Under the pieces are notes generated by a model. The model saw only the letters and a program-made list of their open reading frames with translations. It searched no databases and was not told where the DNA came from. The position numbers and the translations under genes are program-made. Source: Aricia agestis (lineage: Eukaryota; Arthropoda; Insecta; Lepidoptera; Lycaenidae). Taken from it: a DNA stretch of 64,000 nt. Positions 53,094 to 63,919 of this stretch are shown here, one piece after another. The DNA is taken from the NCBI RefSeq assembly GCF_905147365.1, contig NC_056408.1, positions 4,402,001-4,466,000 on the forward strand, read 5' to 3'. Every line of letters starts with the position of its first letter. Within the stretch, counting starts at the first letter, position 1.

Positions 53094-53371
53094 TCCGACC
53101 TTTCTGCAAACATCCCTAGTATGCTGTTGGTACTGCCCCTCACCCGTCGCACCAAGGACGCGCATCTTTTTCGCATGGTTGCAGAAAAGCAGTCTACACG
53201 TGCCTCAGCGAACATCTCTGACGCGCTGCAGCGCCAAGGCAGACCCAACAACACCCTGAATGCGTTGTTGAATTGGACACGAAGAGCGCTATACGATACG
53301 CTGGGTGTAATTGGCCCACAGGCTACCCGTATAGAAGGAGGTGCAATAAGCCCTGAATCCCTGGAAAGGTG
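53094..53371 (-). pseudogene. LINE reverse-transcriptase C-terminal fragment
   Basis: The minus strand reads YSALRVQFNNAFRVLLGLP, then SASEMFAEARVDCFSATM, then RKRCASLVRRVRGSTNSILG. YNNAFRxLLGLP..CSAS.MFAEAR with RKR and R.R.S.NSIL is characteristic of the region after the RT domain in insect LINEs. Upstream, LWANYTQR is in another frame, so at least one frameshift is present; a stop follows ERSD. It is a dead fragment, probably of the lineage at 61264-61466. The 112-codon plus-strand frame at 53121-53459 is its shadow. Confidence 0.85.
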
Positions 53372-53459
53372 GTATTTTATATCCCGGATATATAACTACG
53401 GTTTCTTTTCAGCGCAACAAAACAAAACTACTACCAATAGACTTATACCCTTGGATTAG

Positions 53460-53820
53460 GTGAGCAAACTGCTCACATAAAGAAGTTGTTAGAATAGTTC
53501 TGTAACAGCGAGAATTCAGGTCTTAAGTGTGATAATCTAGACCAGCATTTAAGCTTAGGTTTGCAACTTCGCGGAGCCCAAACTTTCGTTTTACCAGGGA
53601 TTGAAGTATTTGAAAGTTGGAAAGAGCAAAGTGGGTAGTAAACCCTAGCAGAACCTACAACTAGCGAGTAGACATATTTGATAGAAATATGAGTTTTGAA
53701 CGTAAGGCTCAACTCACACTGAGGCAGAGCATTCGCTTTGCGACTGTATGTAGACTGTACCTACTGTTTTCTTTCTATACTCAGCGAAGCCTCGGGAAAT
53801 AAGGTTATATTTCAAAATAT
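53460..53820. other. Nothing recognised
   Basis: The minus frame 53473-53712 (79 codons) has no family similarity and does not extend the LINE fragment. Confidence 0.35.
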
Positions 53821-53827
53821 TCTATGA

Positions 53828-54345
53828 ACTAGAGATCGCCCTGTGGTCGAAATTCGACCTTACTTGCAACGACATTAGGACTACTACCTATATTTTGTAA
53901 AAAATATTGACTTCATCATAGTTTTTTTCAATTCTTCTCTCTGGGACTCAGCTGATCTCAGACTGGCCGTTTAAGCATTGTCTAATAGTATCTAATACGA
54001 CAGTATATATTAAGTCTATGGTATCTAAAATTAAATAAAAAAAACAATAATCCTTTTTCAATTTGTCAACTTGTTGTCAACAGACTTCAACCATAAATAA
54101 AAGAGTATAATTCGTATGTATATGCTTGTCACTCAAAAATCTGTCATTTTTCCTAGTAGTAGTGTCGTAGTGTGTGTAACGTTTTATTTGTTAAAAATAT
54201 ATATGATAAAAGCATTATTTTAAAATAATATTAGCTCGATGCACTCCTTCACCATATAAACTATAACTGTGCGAAATTTCATGCACCTACGTTTCCCCAT
54301 TTTTCGTAAAAAGGGTTACAAAGTTTTTCTCTCACGTATTAATAT
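53828..54345 (+). repeat. LINE-like tail, family C
   Basis: Starts actagagatcgccctgtggt, all blocks of 36217-36774, ends cacgtattaatatataaat. A 26-bp insertion (cgacagtatatattaagtct...) is present near 53998. Confidence 0.75.
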
Positions 54346-54352
54346 ATAAATA

Positions 54353-54783
54353 TGTTACGCTCAAAGACCGAAAACGCTCAGTGAGCGAAAAAATGGCTCA
54401 CAACGCGTTGTGGTAATAGTGAAACGGCCACGACGGCGGACGGACGGCGCTATAAAATTACTTCTGAGTAACACGGCCTGGTTTCAGAACGCGTCGTGGC
54501 CGTTTTCATTAGGGCCACAACACGGTTTCGCATCGTGGCTGTTTTTAAATGCTCAGAATGCGTCATGGCTTTTCTCGATTACCACAACGCGTTGTGGTCG
54601 AGTAGCACGTCGGCCACGACACGAATTTCGCTATGTGGTATTTCTGTGAATACCAGAACGCGTCGTGGCCGTTTTCACTAGGGCCACGAAGCGAATTTCG
54701 CGTCGTGGCCGTTTCTTTATGACCACAACGCGTTGTGAGCCATTTTTTCGCTCACTGAGCGTTTTCGGTCTTTGAGCGTAACA
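54353..54783. mobile_element. MITE with perfect 62-bp inverted ends
   Basis: TGTTACGCTCAAAGACCGAA to ccacaacgcgttgtgg pairs without mismatch at both ends. The interior has repeated inverted acgcgtcgtggccgttttc and gccacgacacgaatttcg units. 431 bp. Perfect ends suggest recent activity. Overlapping frames 54410-54681 derive from the repeats. Confidence 0.93.
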
Positions 54784-54789
54784 GATATA

Positions 54790-55640
54790 ATAAAATGTAT
54801 CGGAATTCCGATACTTACATAAATTTAATTTAAAAACTGTCAGTAAGTACTAACTATAGTCCAAACGACGGAACGAGGCACAAAACTTCATGTCAAATGT
54901 CAATTTAACCTCCTGTTTGAAGTCGGTTAAAAAAAGGTAAGTATATTATTTATTTTACCAATAACAATATTTTGTTATATTCTAAATTTTCAAAGCTAAA
55001 GTTTCTCAATAATTACGACCCTCGTAGCATTACAAAGTAATTTCGCTAGCCCTTAATGAACAAAACTTCGAATGGATAAAATTTAGATTTATTTATATCG
55101 CATTTCGGTAAGCCCACTACCGACGCCTGTCCGCTTTAAATATTTATTTGCATTTCCCTTTACACAATTCATATTGTTTTTACCGGGTTAAGTCTCTTAC
55201 AGCAGGGTTTTACATAGTTTTTGTTGCTTTTTTGTCTTGTAACATAGTATGGAAATCATTTGTGTAAGAAATTCACCTATTCATTTTATTCAATATCGTC
55301 GTTTTCCTATTGACTTTTTTGGAATTTTTCATTTGGATTTTCCCAGCAATTGATAGAAGCTTGACCACCCAGAGGTTTAACACCCACATGTTTAAAAACA
55401 CTGGTTTTACATAGTAAAATTCTTCAAATACTTTACCTTCTTTGGATGGGATATTATAATACGAGTTGTAATACGAGTATTTAAATACTAAAAGCATTTT
55501 CAACTAAACAAACTGTATGAGTAACATTTGCGTAGGATTTAAAATCGAGTTGAACGATAGTTTGAAATAGTGATTCTGTAAAATTTAGATTTTAGGAAAA
55601 AAAGAGAAGTTGTTAAGAGCAACGCTTGCGACAAACACTT
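54790..55640. other. Nothing recognised
   Basis: Contains one gtttgaagtcggttaaaaa tail motif (54916-54935). The rest is unassigned. Confidence 0.35.
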
Positions 55641-55794
55641 GGCATAGTACTTAAGTCAACATATGCCATATAGACAAGTATAAAAAAAAAGATACTGTAT
55701 ACAGCAGAACGTATTACCTCCTCCTTTTTGGAAGTCGGTCAAAAACACAAGTAGGTACATATTACGTACCTTGGAAACCTTTTTACATAAAACA

Positions 55795-56340
55795 CTAGTT
55801 GATGCCCGCAACTCGTCGCAAGTCGCTTGGAAGCCGCACATTTTTCCGGTTAAAAGGTATCCTAGGTTCATTCCCGAGACTCGAAGTATCTCTATACTTT
55901 TAACGCCTCCGCGGTCTAGTGTGGCGCGGCTTTTGACACTCGGAGGTCGTTGGTTCGATTTCCGCGTTGGAAACATAATATAATTTCCAAGTTTGGTTAG
56001 GACGATGCAGGCTCATTACCTGATTGTCTGACAAGTAATATGATACATGCGTCGGATGGGCATGTAAAAAGTCGGTGCTGCGCCTGACCTCTCGCTAGTC
56101 GTGTCGGTCTTCCGTCCCACTGGGTTATGAGAGTGAAAGGAATAGAGAGTGCTCTTGTGTACTGCGCACACACTTCGGCACTATAAAATTACTCCTGCGT
56201 AACAGGCCTGGTTTCAATGAAATTGGCCACCGTCACCGAAATCGGTGTGGGGAGTACTATTATTATTTAATACTTTTAACATCAATATCGGTTATGACGT
56301 GAAGAGGTCACAGACAGACAGATATAGGTTTTATTTTGAT
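55795..56340 (+). repeat. RTE-like tail split by a tRNA-derived SINE
   Basis: 5' part gttgatgcccgcaactcgtc to actcgaagtatctctatact; 3' part from 56281 'atcaatatcggttatgacgt' to cagacagacagatatagg. Confidence 0.8.
55905..56269 (+). mobile_element. tRNA-derived SINE with 11-bp target duplication
   Basis: The tRNA-like head has ccgcggtctagtgtggcgcg and the B-box-like ttggttcgatttccgcg. The body includes atacatgcgtcggatgggca, tccgtcccactgggttat and gtgtactgcgcac. The tail is (tta)n. ATACTTTTAAC flanks it (55894-55904, 56270-56280). Confidence 0.93.
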
Positions 56341-56499
56341 CTACGCCAGTGCAAAATAGCGCAGCATACCCAGTACCCACGCTAGACCAATTTCGGTAGA
56401 AAATGAAACTTATAGCCGAGGTCATATAGTTGCATTTTATTTGGATTTTTATCTGTGACATCCCGGTGACAAAATACAAACGACCTAGGCTCGTTTAGG

Positions 56500-57240
56500 T
56501 ATGTAGAGAATAATATGATTCATGTCACGATCTCATCGATCGCATTATGTTTATTACTGATTCTGTGTAAACACGCAAATAAATCTTGGTTAACCTAATG
56601 TAATGGGGACCATTTGCATTCCTATGAGGCCTGATCGACCGGTTCCGCCCTACGAATAAATATTGAATATGCTAGAAAAGCCTTCGACGTTGTCCTTTGA
56701 ATAAATAAATTATAAAAAATAACAAATATTATGCAATGATTATAGCCGTTAATAAGTTAAGGACTTTATACTCTGAGGTCTTGATAAATTGAATGGGCTC
56801 TGTAATAAATTTAATTATATTCTTTCCTCTAAGGCCGTGTCCTTGAAATCAAACTTGTTCAACACGGCGACAAGTTTAACGTGCGATCGACGTGATACTA
56901 CAATGCAAGTAATTTTAGGTGAGGTCCGGATACTGTGGGAATAACGAGGTCCAGATAAGAAACCGCGACCGAAACTCCATAAGTTGCTGGCCGTTCTTAC
57001 CTCTGTAAAGGTCACAAACAGGTAAACTTTCCGCTTTCCTAAACTGAGGAATGTCTGGCCAAATTAAATAAACAGGTGAAAGGAGGTGAAAGATTATTTT
57101 AAGATGTCGTGGCTTCGCCCACGCGGACTTAGTAAGTACTTACAAATTAACGCTCCTCTTCACGAGGATTTCAGGAAATTTTCTTAACCCACTTAAATGA
57201 GTGCGGAAGAAATTTATTTATTTAATAAAGTACCATCTTT
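56500..57240. other. No gene recognised
   Basis: The minus frame 56815-57015 is open for 66 codons with no start or family match. An acagag|gtaaga donor-like site is present at 56997-57002. Left unannotated as a gene. Confidence 0.35.
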
Positions 57241-57244
57241 AACG

Positions 57245-57850
57245 AAGGAGTATTTTTAACCGACTTTCAACTGAAGGAGATTCTATGTTCGGCTGTATAC
57301 ATTTTTAATTTTTATAATAATATGTCCTTAGGGTCAATAGTATGCGATGCGTACAAACTACGAAAGACTGACGTCTTACTTTCGTAGCACTTTGTATGGA
57401 GCGTTTCGGGCAGGTCTTTTTTATGAGATATTTGAATTGTCATATCTTGGTGAATTTTTAAGCTATCAGAGTCATTCTCTCAGCGATGTTTCTATTTTTG
57501 TATGTGCGGTATGAATTGACCCTTAGCCCGGACGCGCACTAGCGGCCATCGAGATATCTACCTTAGTATGAAACCGCCATAGACCACGCGAACCTGGCCG
57601 CACGACGGCCAGCGGCGGTTCAGTGGTTTAGACGTGAAGAGGTAACAGACAGACAGACACAATTTGCATTTATAATATTAGAACTCGAATTTGGTACCAT
57701 GTTCCGAAAAATGGTGACGTGATGGTGATGATGATGAACCATGAGGTATCGAGGGAACTCTTCGTTTATATAGAAAGTGATTTTAACTTTTTTAACTTCC
57801 ATGCGACTTCCAAAAACGAGGAGGTTATATGTTCATCTGTGGATATTTTT
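57245..57850. repeat. LINE-tail mosaic
   Basis: Motifs accgactttcaactgaagga (57260), tgatgatgatgaacc (57726), cgacttccaaaaacgaggag (57804) and a gaggtaacagacagacagac scrap (57640). Confidence 0.55.
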
Positions 57851-57859
57851 TATGAAGTA

Positions 57860-58310
57860 ATCCAAGCAAACGCGACCAGGAGGTAAGATTTTGCTTTAAA
57901 CTTTTGATATCGCGTATGCTTAGAAAATATATTTTAATTTTTATTATTAGCTAACTGCTAACACGCAGTTGACGTGTTTATGTGCGTTAATATTGTATTA
58001 GTAAGTAGGTGTAACGATTTTTGTGTGCCAGTTTCGGAATTGGGACTTTAGTCCCTCGACCCCAGTAACCTAAGAACCAAATTGACGTAACAAGATATGT
58101 GTCGTACTTAGTTACTTTTTTATTCTCTTTTAATACGTTTACAAAAATTGCTTTCCTGTGATAGACTATTTAAATATAAAATAAATAATAATATGTGTTC
58201 TGTCACCTGTGACACATATTTATATATGTATAGTTTGGTACTACTAATATATATTCTGTGGTATAGTCTATTCCCGTTGAGAAAACAGTGGAATGTCAAA
58301 AATGTATTTT
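57860..58310. other. Nothing recognised
   Basis: AT-rich; frame 58148-58351 has a hydrophobic stretch but no start context or similarity. Confidence 0.35.
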
Positions 58311-58317
58311 TACCTCA

Positions 58318-58830
58318 TTGGTCCAGTGGTGGACTTGTCAGCTCTCGATGACGGCGTGGGCTCGATACCCGAACCAACAAAATTTACAAGTTTGGTGATT
58401 GGTTACAAGTTACAACGAATGTAAAACCAATCGGTGCGCATGTTTCACATTGTGCTGTCTGCCTGCCTAGCATACGCCAACGAGATATCTCACTCTACAT
58501 GTTTTATCGATGTTTGATGGTTTGTCTCTTCATCTCTATTGACCCTAGCATGACAAACATTTATTCTCGCGTAGATCTATCATCGAAATAACACATTTTT
58601 ATAGAGTTTTGTCGAGATAATGTCGATATTTTGACATTATGAGACGAGTAGTTTTTAGTTATCTTGAGAGTGAGATATCTCGTTGGCGTATGCTTGTAAG
58701 ACAGATTAAATTTTCATACATCGGATGGGCATGTTTTACATGTCAGTCCTGCGCCTGATTTCTCACCAGTCGTGTCGGATTATTCGTCTCACCGGCTTTA
58801 TTTAGTCTTACGAGGGTAAAAAAACAAATA
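58318..58830 (+). mobile_element. tRNA-derived SINE split by a MITE
   Basis: Head ggtccagtggtggacttgtc and gtgggctcgatacccgaacc; after the insertion 58470-58693 the body resumes catcggatgggcatgt, gtcctgcgcctgatttctc, cgtctcaccgg. Confidence 0.8.
58470..58693. mobile_element. MITE with 26-bp inverted ends
   Basis: GCATACGCCAACGAGATATC and inverse, continuing tcactct. Interior has a ttttatcgatgtttgatgg stretch. Inserted in the SINE 58318-58830. Confidence 0.88.
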
Positions 58831-58839
58831 ACTATGTCC

Positions 58840-59275
58840 TCTGCGTAGCTTGAGTCAATGAAATAAGCTACCACATATCAGTGAAAGAGCTGTTATTATT
58901 AGTAATCATCATCACCCGGAAATATACTGCATCGTAAACAATATGATTCACAAACAATAATGTAAATCATTCATTGACTTCTTCGTACTGTTCCTGTTAT
59001 CGAGTGATAAAGAGTTCAAAAGATCGCGCGTTTGAATTGTGATCAATATGCGCTTTACTAATTACGGTACAGCAATTAGCTTTGATCGATATTGATCTGT
59101 CGGTGATGGTGATAAGGTTTAATTATGCTCAGCAGAATACTTTAATATTGTCAGATGTGTAAGACGGTTACTTGGGTACTTGATCTCACGTAGCTTGCTC
59201 GAATATGGTGCACACGTAGCTCAACGCTAGCCACGCTACGCATGCTGTGCACGAGATACACGGAAGCGTGTACAT
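58840..59275. other. Nothing recognised
   Basis: No exon or transposon ends seen. taattacggta at about 59058 matches the motif cluster at 60.4-61.0 kb. Confidence 0.35.
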
Positions 59276-59280
59276 ACTCG

Positions 59281-59320
59281 TAGTATTCAAAACTGTGCTG
59301 CGCTACAGTTTTGAATACTA
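59281..59320. repeat. Perfect 16-bp inverted repeat, 8-nt loop
   Basis: tagtattcaaaactgt / gctgcgct / exact inverse. Confidence 0.93.
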
Positions 59321-59329
59321 TGTACCATA

Positions 59330-60420
59330 CATACATAGTCGTGGCCGTATATAGCGTGTGCTGCAGTGGAAACGTTGACCCACGTAGTCAAACTAATAAA
59401 TCCGTGCGACGCCGCGTGGCCGTGCACAACTGCACAGCGTGTGCCGCGTTGGAATGGCGGCTTTAAGATGTCTTCGATGAAAAAGTGGAACTACCATCAA
59501 TAGGACCTGAAAAAAAAAAACACTTGTTCTTAACTCACTATTTGAACTAAACCAAATCGAGGGTTACTAGTACTCCATTCCAATTTCCAATTTTATTCTA
59601 ATTGAATGGAGAGCTTCTCTATCTACCACTTACATTTAGATGAGCGGCATCCAAAGTCCTAATTATCATTAAAAAAGTAAAGTATACCCTTTTAACTTTC
59701 AAGAAAGAACAGCCTTTGATTCTGCTGTACAATATTTGAAAATTATGCTGTACTGAAACAAATATTTTAATCAGATAAACATTTTTATAGATCTAGATAA
59801 ATAGAGTTTTATTTTTAAAATGTAGTCGGCAAAATGTAAGAGTTTTCTACAAGATAATAAAGCTTTAAAATGTCGCCAAACTCATCGAAGGAATATAAAA
59901 GATATGGCAGCGCCAAAAAGATTATATCTTTATCGCTTTTAAAGTAACATCCAATAATATTTTATAGTTATTTCACCTTTCGCCTTTATGCTAAAGGAAT
60001 AAGAACCATGGTCGTGAGATCTCAAAGGTATAATAAACCTGAACGCGCTAGAGTTCAACTACCGCGTCGCGACATTCGACAAGATGAGATATGAATTGAT
60101 GTCTCCAGTTACTTGAAGTCACAACTCATTTACACAGTCGCATTGACGAACTGATATATTATACAAACACTACTTTGGTCTCATTCTCATGAGCGCTCTA
60201 TTAGAATGCCCAGGCTAACAGTCCAAACTTAAATTAAACGGACATTCTCAGGAGAGCAAAATTTAAGTGTCCCGGGCTTGTATACTCTGTAATATTATCT
60301 TATTCAAGTATGCAATATTTTTAAACGGTAGAGAGCATCCGTAACTAGCTACAAACTTAAACACAGGCTTCTTACTCGTATTTAAGTAATTCAGACTAAA
60401 TTAATTTAGGTCGTTTTCAA
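59330..60420. other. Nothing recognised
   Basis: Unique-looking sequence without exon or repeat ends. Confidence 0.35.
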
Positions 60421-60429
60421 AAATCATGT

Positions 60430-61005
60430 TTTTCTCATTACCGTGACGTGTCCCCACGCCAACTTGATCTCGAAACTTGCTTGTAATTTTTATAACATGT
60501 AACATATTAACCATGATCTATTCATCGTTTTAAATGCATTGGTTATCGCATTGGAAAATATCGACTCAATAGGCCCAGCCTATAAATAGTTATCATGAAA
60601 TAATCGCTTGTCCTATCAAAAGTTCTAATTACCGTAACGCATGCTGTTTTCGGGTGCCCACCCAAAAATAACAGGATTTGGCACATCACAAGTGCACGGA
60701 TCACTTCTCCTTAGCGTGTTCCACGGCCCATCAGCGGTCCCACGTCGTTAATGTTAGTGTGCCGCCGATGAAGCACGACAGTATCTACTTACCTTTAGCT
60801 CTAGCTTACCTCTAGCTTTGGTAACGAACTTTTCTAATTACCATAATCTTATTTTGCTACTTGATTTTTAAATAAGATTGTATGTTGATCATGTCAATCT
60901 AGAAAGTAATTTGGCCTACGTACTTTGCCCTAAGCAAGTTTTTGCAAACTGTGTCGGTTTTTTAAATTTTTCAACAAAATCTAACTTTTTCTAATTACCG
61001 TATAC
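60430..61005. promoter_or_regulatory. Repeated ttctaattaccgta motif
   Basis: Copies near 60432 (ttctcattaccgtgacg), 60623 (ttctaattaccgtaacg), 60833 (ttctaattaccataatc) and 60990 (ttctaattaccgtatac), spaced about 155-210 bp. TAATTA is a homeodomain core. It may be an enhancer, an old diverged tandem repeat, or chance. Confidence 0.25.
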
Positions 61006-61263
61006 TAATTACGATGATACGTTCTTTTTTTCAATTGAAGTTTTCTCGCGGTTTTCATAGATTATTATTATCATGAATGAGCCTTTAATAATACTAACTT
61101 TTGCCCGCGTTAAAAGTATTATTAAATACAATCTTTCATCCCCTATTTTATCCCCTTAGAGGTAGAATTTATCAAAACCCTTTCTTAGGGGATGCCTACG
61201 TCATAGTAGCTTTATGCATGGAAAGTATTAGCCCGATCGGTTTAAAATTATGTTGTAAATGGG

Positions 61264-61466
61264 TCTGGGGCTCTCTCTAGCGAGTATAAATTAAGGTGTG
61301 GAGTTCGACAAGGTGGATTAACATCTCCTCGTCTGCTCAACCTTTACGTAAATAAGCTGATCGAGGGGCTGAGCAGCACTAATGTCGGTTGTTCCATTGG
61401 CGGAGTAATGCGGAGATGATTCTGGGCTGACACGCCGCGTTGGTCTGCTGCGTGATCTGTGCAACC
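61264..61466 (+). pseudogene. LINE reverse-transcriptase fragment (QGG...SP motif)
   Basis: Reads SGALSSEYKLRCGVRQGGLT, then SPRLLNLYVNKLIEGLSS, then TNVGCSIGGVM. GVRQGG..SP..LFN.Y.N.LI is the RT palm motif of LINEs. A frame change follows, with GDD in place of the catalytic ADD. It is cut off at the junction with copia sequence. Confidence 0.88.
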
Positions 61467-62055
61467 AAACCCATTGGAGTGCAGTTAAGAATTTTTTTAA
61501 ATATTTGAAAGAAACAAAAGATTATGGGTTGTGTTACTCACAAAACTCACAGTTGGCAGATGTCACTGGTTACAGTGATGCAGATTATGCAAATGATTTG
61601 GATACGCGACATATCCAGTAATAGATCTATTACTGGATATGTTTTTATCAAGAATGGAGCGGCTGTAACATGGTGCAGTGAAAGACAACAAACAGTTGCT
61701 TTATCCACAACAGAAGCAGAATGCATGGCTGCCTGTGCTGCTACAAAAGAGACTATGTGGATCAAGCAAGTTTTGAGTGATATTGATCAGTACAAACAGA
61801 GTGTAATGTGTCTTCATTTGGATAATCAAAGTGCTATTAGTGTCATCAAAAATATTAATTTTCATAAGAGGTGTAAGCATATTGAAATAAGATATCATTT
61901 TATTAAAGAAAAATACTATCAAAAAATTATTGATTTGAAATATGTTAGTAGTGACAAACAATATGCAGATATTTTCACTAAGGCATTGTCAAAAGAGAAA
62001 TTTAAGTTTTTGAGAACTAAACTTGGAATGTGTTCATTTAAGTCAGTTTATTTGT
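61467..62055 (+). pseudogene. Ty1/copia RNase H domain, frameshifted
   Basis: Reads HWSAVKNFFKYLKETKDYGL, SQLADVTGYSDADYANDLDT in one frame, then after a palindromic insertion RSITGYVFIKNGAAVTWCS, LSTTEAECMAACAATKE, LDNQSAI, KHIEIRYHFIKE and YADIFTKAL in another. These are the RNase H D-E-D motifs and the C-terminal motif of copia pol. The frameshift lies at 61610-61641. The protein cannot be made intact. Confidence 0.93.
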
Positions 62056-62149
62056 AATTCTTATAGATTGTTATCTAATTTTGCTCAAGTTTATTTTAAG
62101 TTACATTCAAATGTTTGCTTATTGCTGTAAGGCTTAAATTTAGGAAGAG

Positions 62150-62370
62150 TGTTAAAGTAATGTAGATTATATTGAATTTTGCGCCTTACAACACTGTCAA
62201 ATCGTGAGATATGTATTCTGTGGTCAAATCCATAATGCAACAATTTTTCTTGTCTATGTTCTTCTATTCTGCGATATCATAGTGACTGCCATATTTTGTA
62301 CAAGTTTTTGCATAATTAATAAAGTAAATTACTGTTAAATAGTGATTTAATTTGCTCAAACTCATCAACA
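62150..62370 (+). repeat. Copia 3' LTR
   Basis: Starts TGTTAAAG after a purine tract and ends CATCAACA, giving TGTT...AACA inverted ends. It contains taataaagtaaatt near 62318 as a possible polyadenylation signal. 221 bp. The 5' LTR is absent, so insertion age cannot be read. Confidence 0.75.
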
Positions 62371-62506
62371 ATAATTAACTGTACCACGCCAAATTTATTA
62401 TCGTATTCGTATCTTTCATTACTTTCGTATTTTAATGAGTTTAAGTCAAATTAGCGAAGAAAAAAAATGGTAACGGTAATTAGGCAAATAATGCCAAACC
62501 GGAGAA

Positions 62507-62563
62507 TGGCCGTAAAGATAAACGTGGGGACACCAGTTGTCCCCACGTTTATCTTTACGGCCA
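62507..62563. repeat. Perfect 26-bp inverted repeat, 5-nt loop
   Basis: tggccgtaaagataaacgtg + gggaca, loop ccagt, exact inverse. A short gccagttggccag repeat (62560-62587) follows. Confidence 0.95.
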
Positions 62564-62582
62564 GTTGGCCAGTTGGCCAGGT

Positions 62583-62876
62583 GGCCAGTTACGCAGGAGT
62601 GATTTTCATAGTGCCTAAGTATGTGCGCAGTACACAAGAGCACTCTCTATTCCTTTGCTCTCATAAGCCAGTGGGACGGACGACCGACACGACTGGTGAG
62701 ATTTGGCACAGGGACAGGGCCGACTTTTTACATGCCCAACCTCACGCATGGATCATATTCTTACTTGTACACACCTGATTGGTGAACAATCTGTTTTGTC
62801 CTAAACAAATCATCGAATCCAACCTACGACCTCCGATTCAAGAGCCACGCTCTAAACCAATGGAGCACGGAAGTCC
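62583..62876 (-). mobile_element. tRNA-derived SINE
   Basis: Minus copy: cttccgtgctccattggttt, B-box region aggtcgtaggttggattcga (degenerate), tcccactggcttatgagagc and gtgtactgcgca. Frame 62467-62778 runs through it. Confidence 0.8.
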
Positions 62877-63058
62877 GTCCACTAACACAATATTGATTAG
62901 ATATCTAAGCTTTGTCAGCAAACCGCAATATAAACTGCAATCAACAGTTTGCCATTTCGTATTCGTTTAATCGTTCGGCTACTGAGGTATCGACAAACTC
63001 GCTAATTGCTCGACGGTTTTATCAATTGAATGATAATGAATAATTAGCTTGATATTTG

Positions 63059-63295
63059 CGAAACACTTCAATTTCACGGAATTTTATGAAAGTCCATGGC
63101 TTAATGACTTGCAGATGCTGCGAGGAAGAGGACGAGACACCTATACACCTCCTTGACTGTCCTGCTCTACTACAGAGCGGAAACAGGCACCTTGGTTGCT
63201 ACGTATACTCATCCACAGAAGAAATTCGTGGCACCAACCCAAACCGCATCGTTCAAGTTATGAGCAGCATTGGTTTGCGGACGGTACACGGGTGA
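63059..63295 (+). pseudogene. LINE C-terminal zinc-knuckle fragment
   Basis: Reads KVHGLMTCRCCEEEDETPIH, LLDCPALLQSGNRHLG, then NPNRIVQVMSSIGL. CxxC...ET..HLL..CPAL...R..LG is the typical end of RNase H-bearing LINE ORF2 proteins (R1/jockey groups). No upstream part of the protein remains. It ends in TGA at 63293-63295 where a MITE begins. Confidence 0.75.
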
Positions 63296-63531
63296 CTAAA
63301 GACGCACGATTTCCGGCGCACGGCGAAAATCGACCGTGTAAATGGCAATTCGACTACGCCGCATGCGGCTAAAGTCGCGAGCCCCAAAGTCGTGCGGCCA
63401 ATGGCCGCATGCGGCTGGTGACTAAAATCAACCGTGCAAACGCTCAGTCGCAAGCGATCGCTTGCTGCGAATACTACTGTCGACTGGTGACTTGCCGGGT
63501 GACTAAAATCGACCCGTTAGTCACCCGTGTA
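63285..63531. mobile_element. MITE with 'TACACGGGTGACTAA' ends
   Basis: The ends tacacgggtgactaa and inverse are present. The interior repeats ggtgactaaaatcgacc and gccgcatgcggct several times in both directions. The minus frame 63253-63453 is an artefact. Confidence 0.8.
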
Positions 63532-63678
63532 AATCGACCTTAATGCGAAGGAGTCACAAATCCTCAAGGGTCGCAGTGACATCAGGGCTACCTGTCCTGC
63601 CTTCAGCACAAAAAAAAAACCAAGGCTTTACTGAAAATTGCAGTGTATTTGGTTGCGCTGATAACGCCGGGCGTCTGT

Positions 63679-63872
63679 GGCTGGATTTATATGCGTCCCC
63701 TTGAACGCGCGGTTTGATCGCTACACCGCGAGATCACAAGAAAATGTATGTTACGATTTAAATACATACTCGTATTATAGCGACGCAGCGCGCTGTCATT
63801 TACATAACTACATTTGCTTGTAATCTCATCGTGTAAAGTCGCGCGTTTGCGTCGTCGCATATAAATCCAGCC
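63679..63872. mobile_element. MITE with 'GGCTGGATTTATATGCG' ends
   Basis: ggctggatttatatgcg at the left and its inverse at the right; inner cgacgcagcgcgctg and gcgcgtttgcg. 194 bp. Confidence 0.85.
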
Positions 63873-63919
63873 TTATATAAATGGTTGCACACAATATATT
63901 TTGCTTGTGATATTGCGGT

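Larger units (their letters stand above)
61467..62370 (+). mobile_element. 5'-truncated Ty1/copia retrotransposon
   Basis: The RNase H end of pol (61467-62055), a short spacer, a purine-rich taggaaga tract and a 3' LTR (62150-62370) survive. Everything upstream (gag, protease, integrase, most RT) is gone. The left edge meets LINE sequence directly. Confidence 0.9.

Noticed and set aside
53121..53459. 112-codon plus-strand frame as a host gene
   Set aside because: The minus strand of the same DNA encodes clear LINE RT motifs; the plus frame is a shadow.
60645..60790. Possible minus-strand exon (GPWNTLRRSDPCTCDVPNP)
   Set aside because: GC-rich and open for about 40 codons, but no acceptable acceptor keeps the frame open upstream and no family is recognised.
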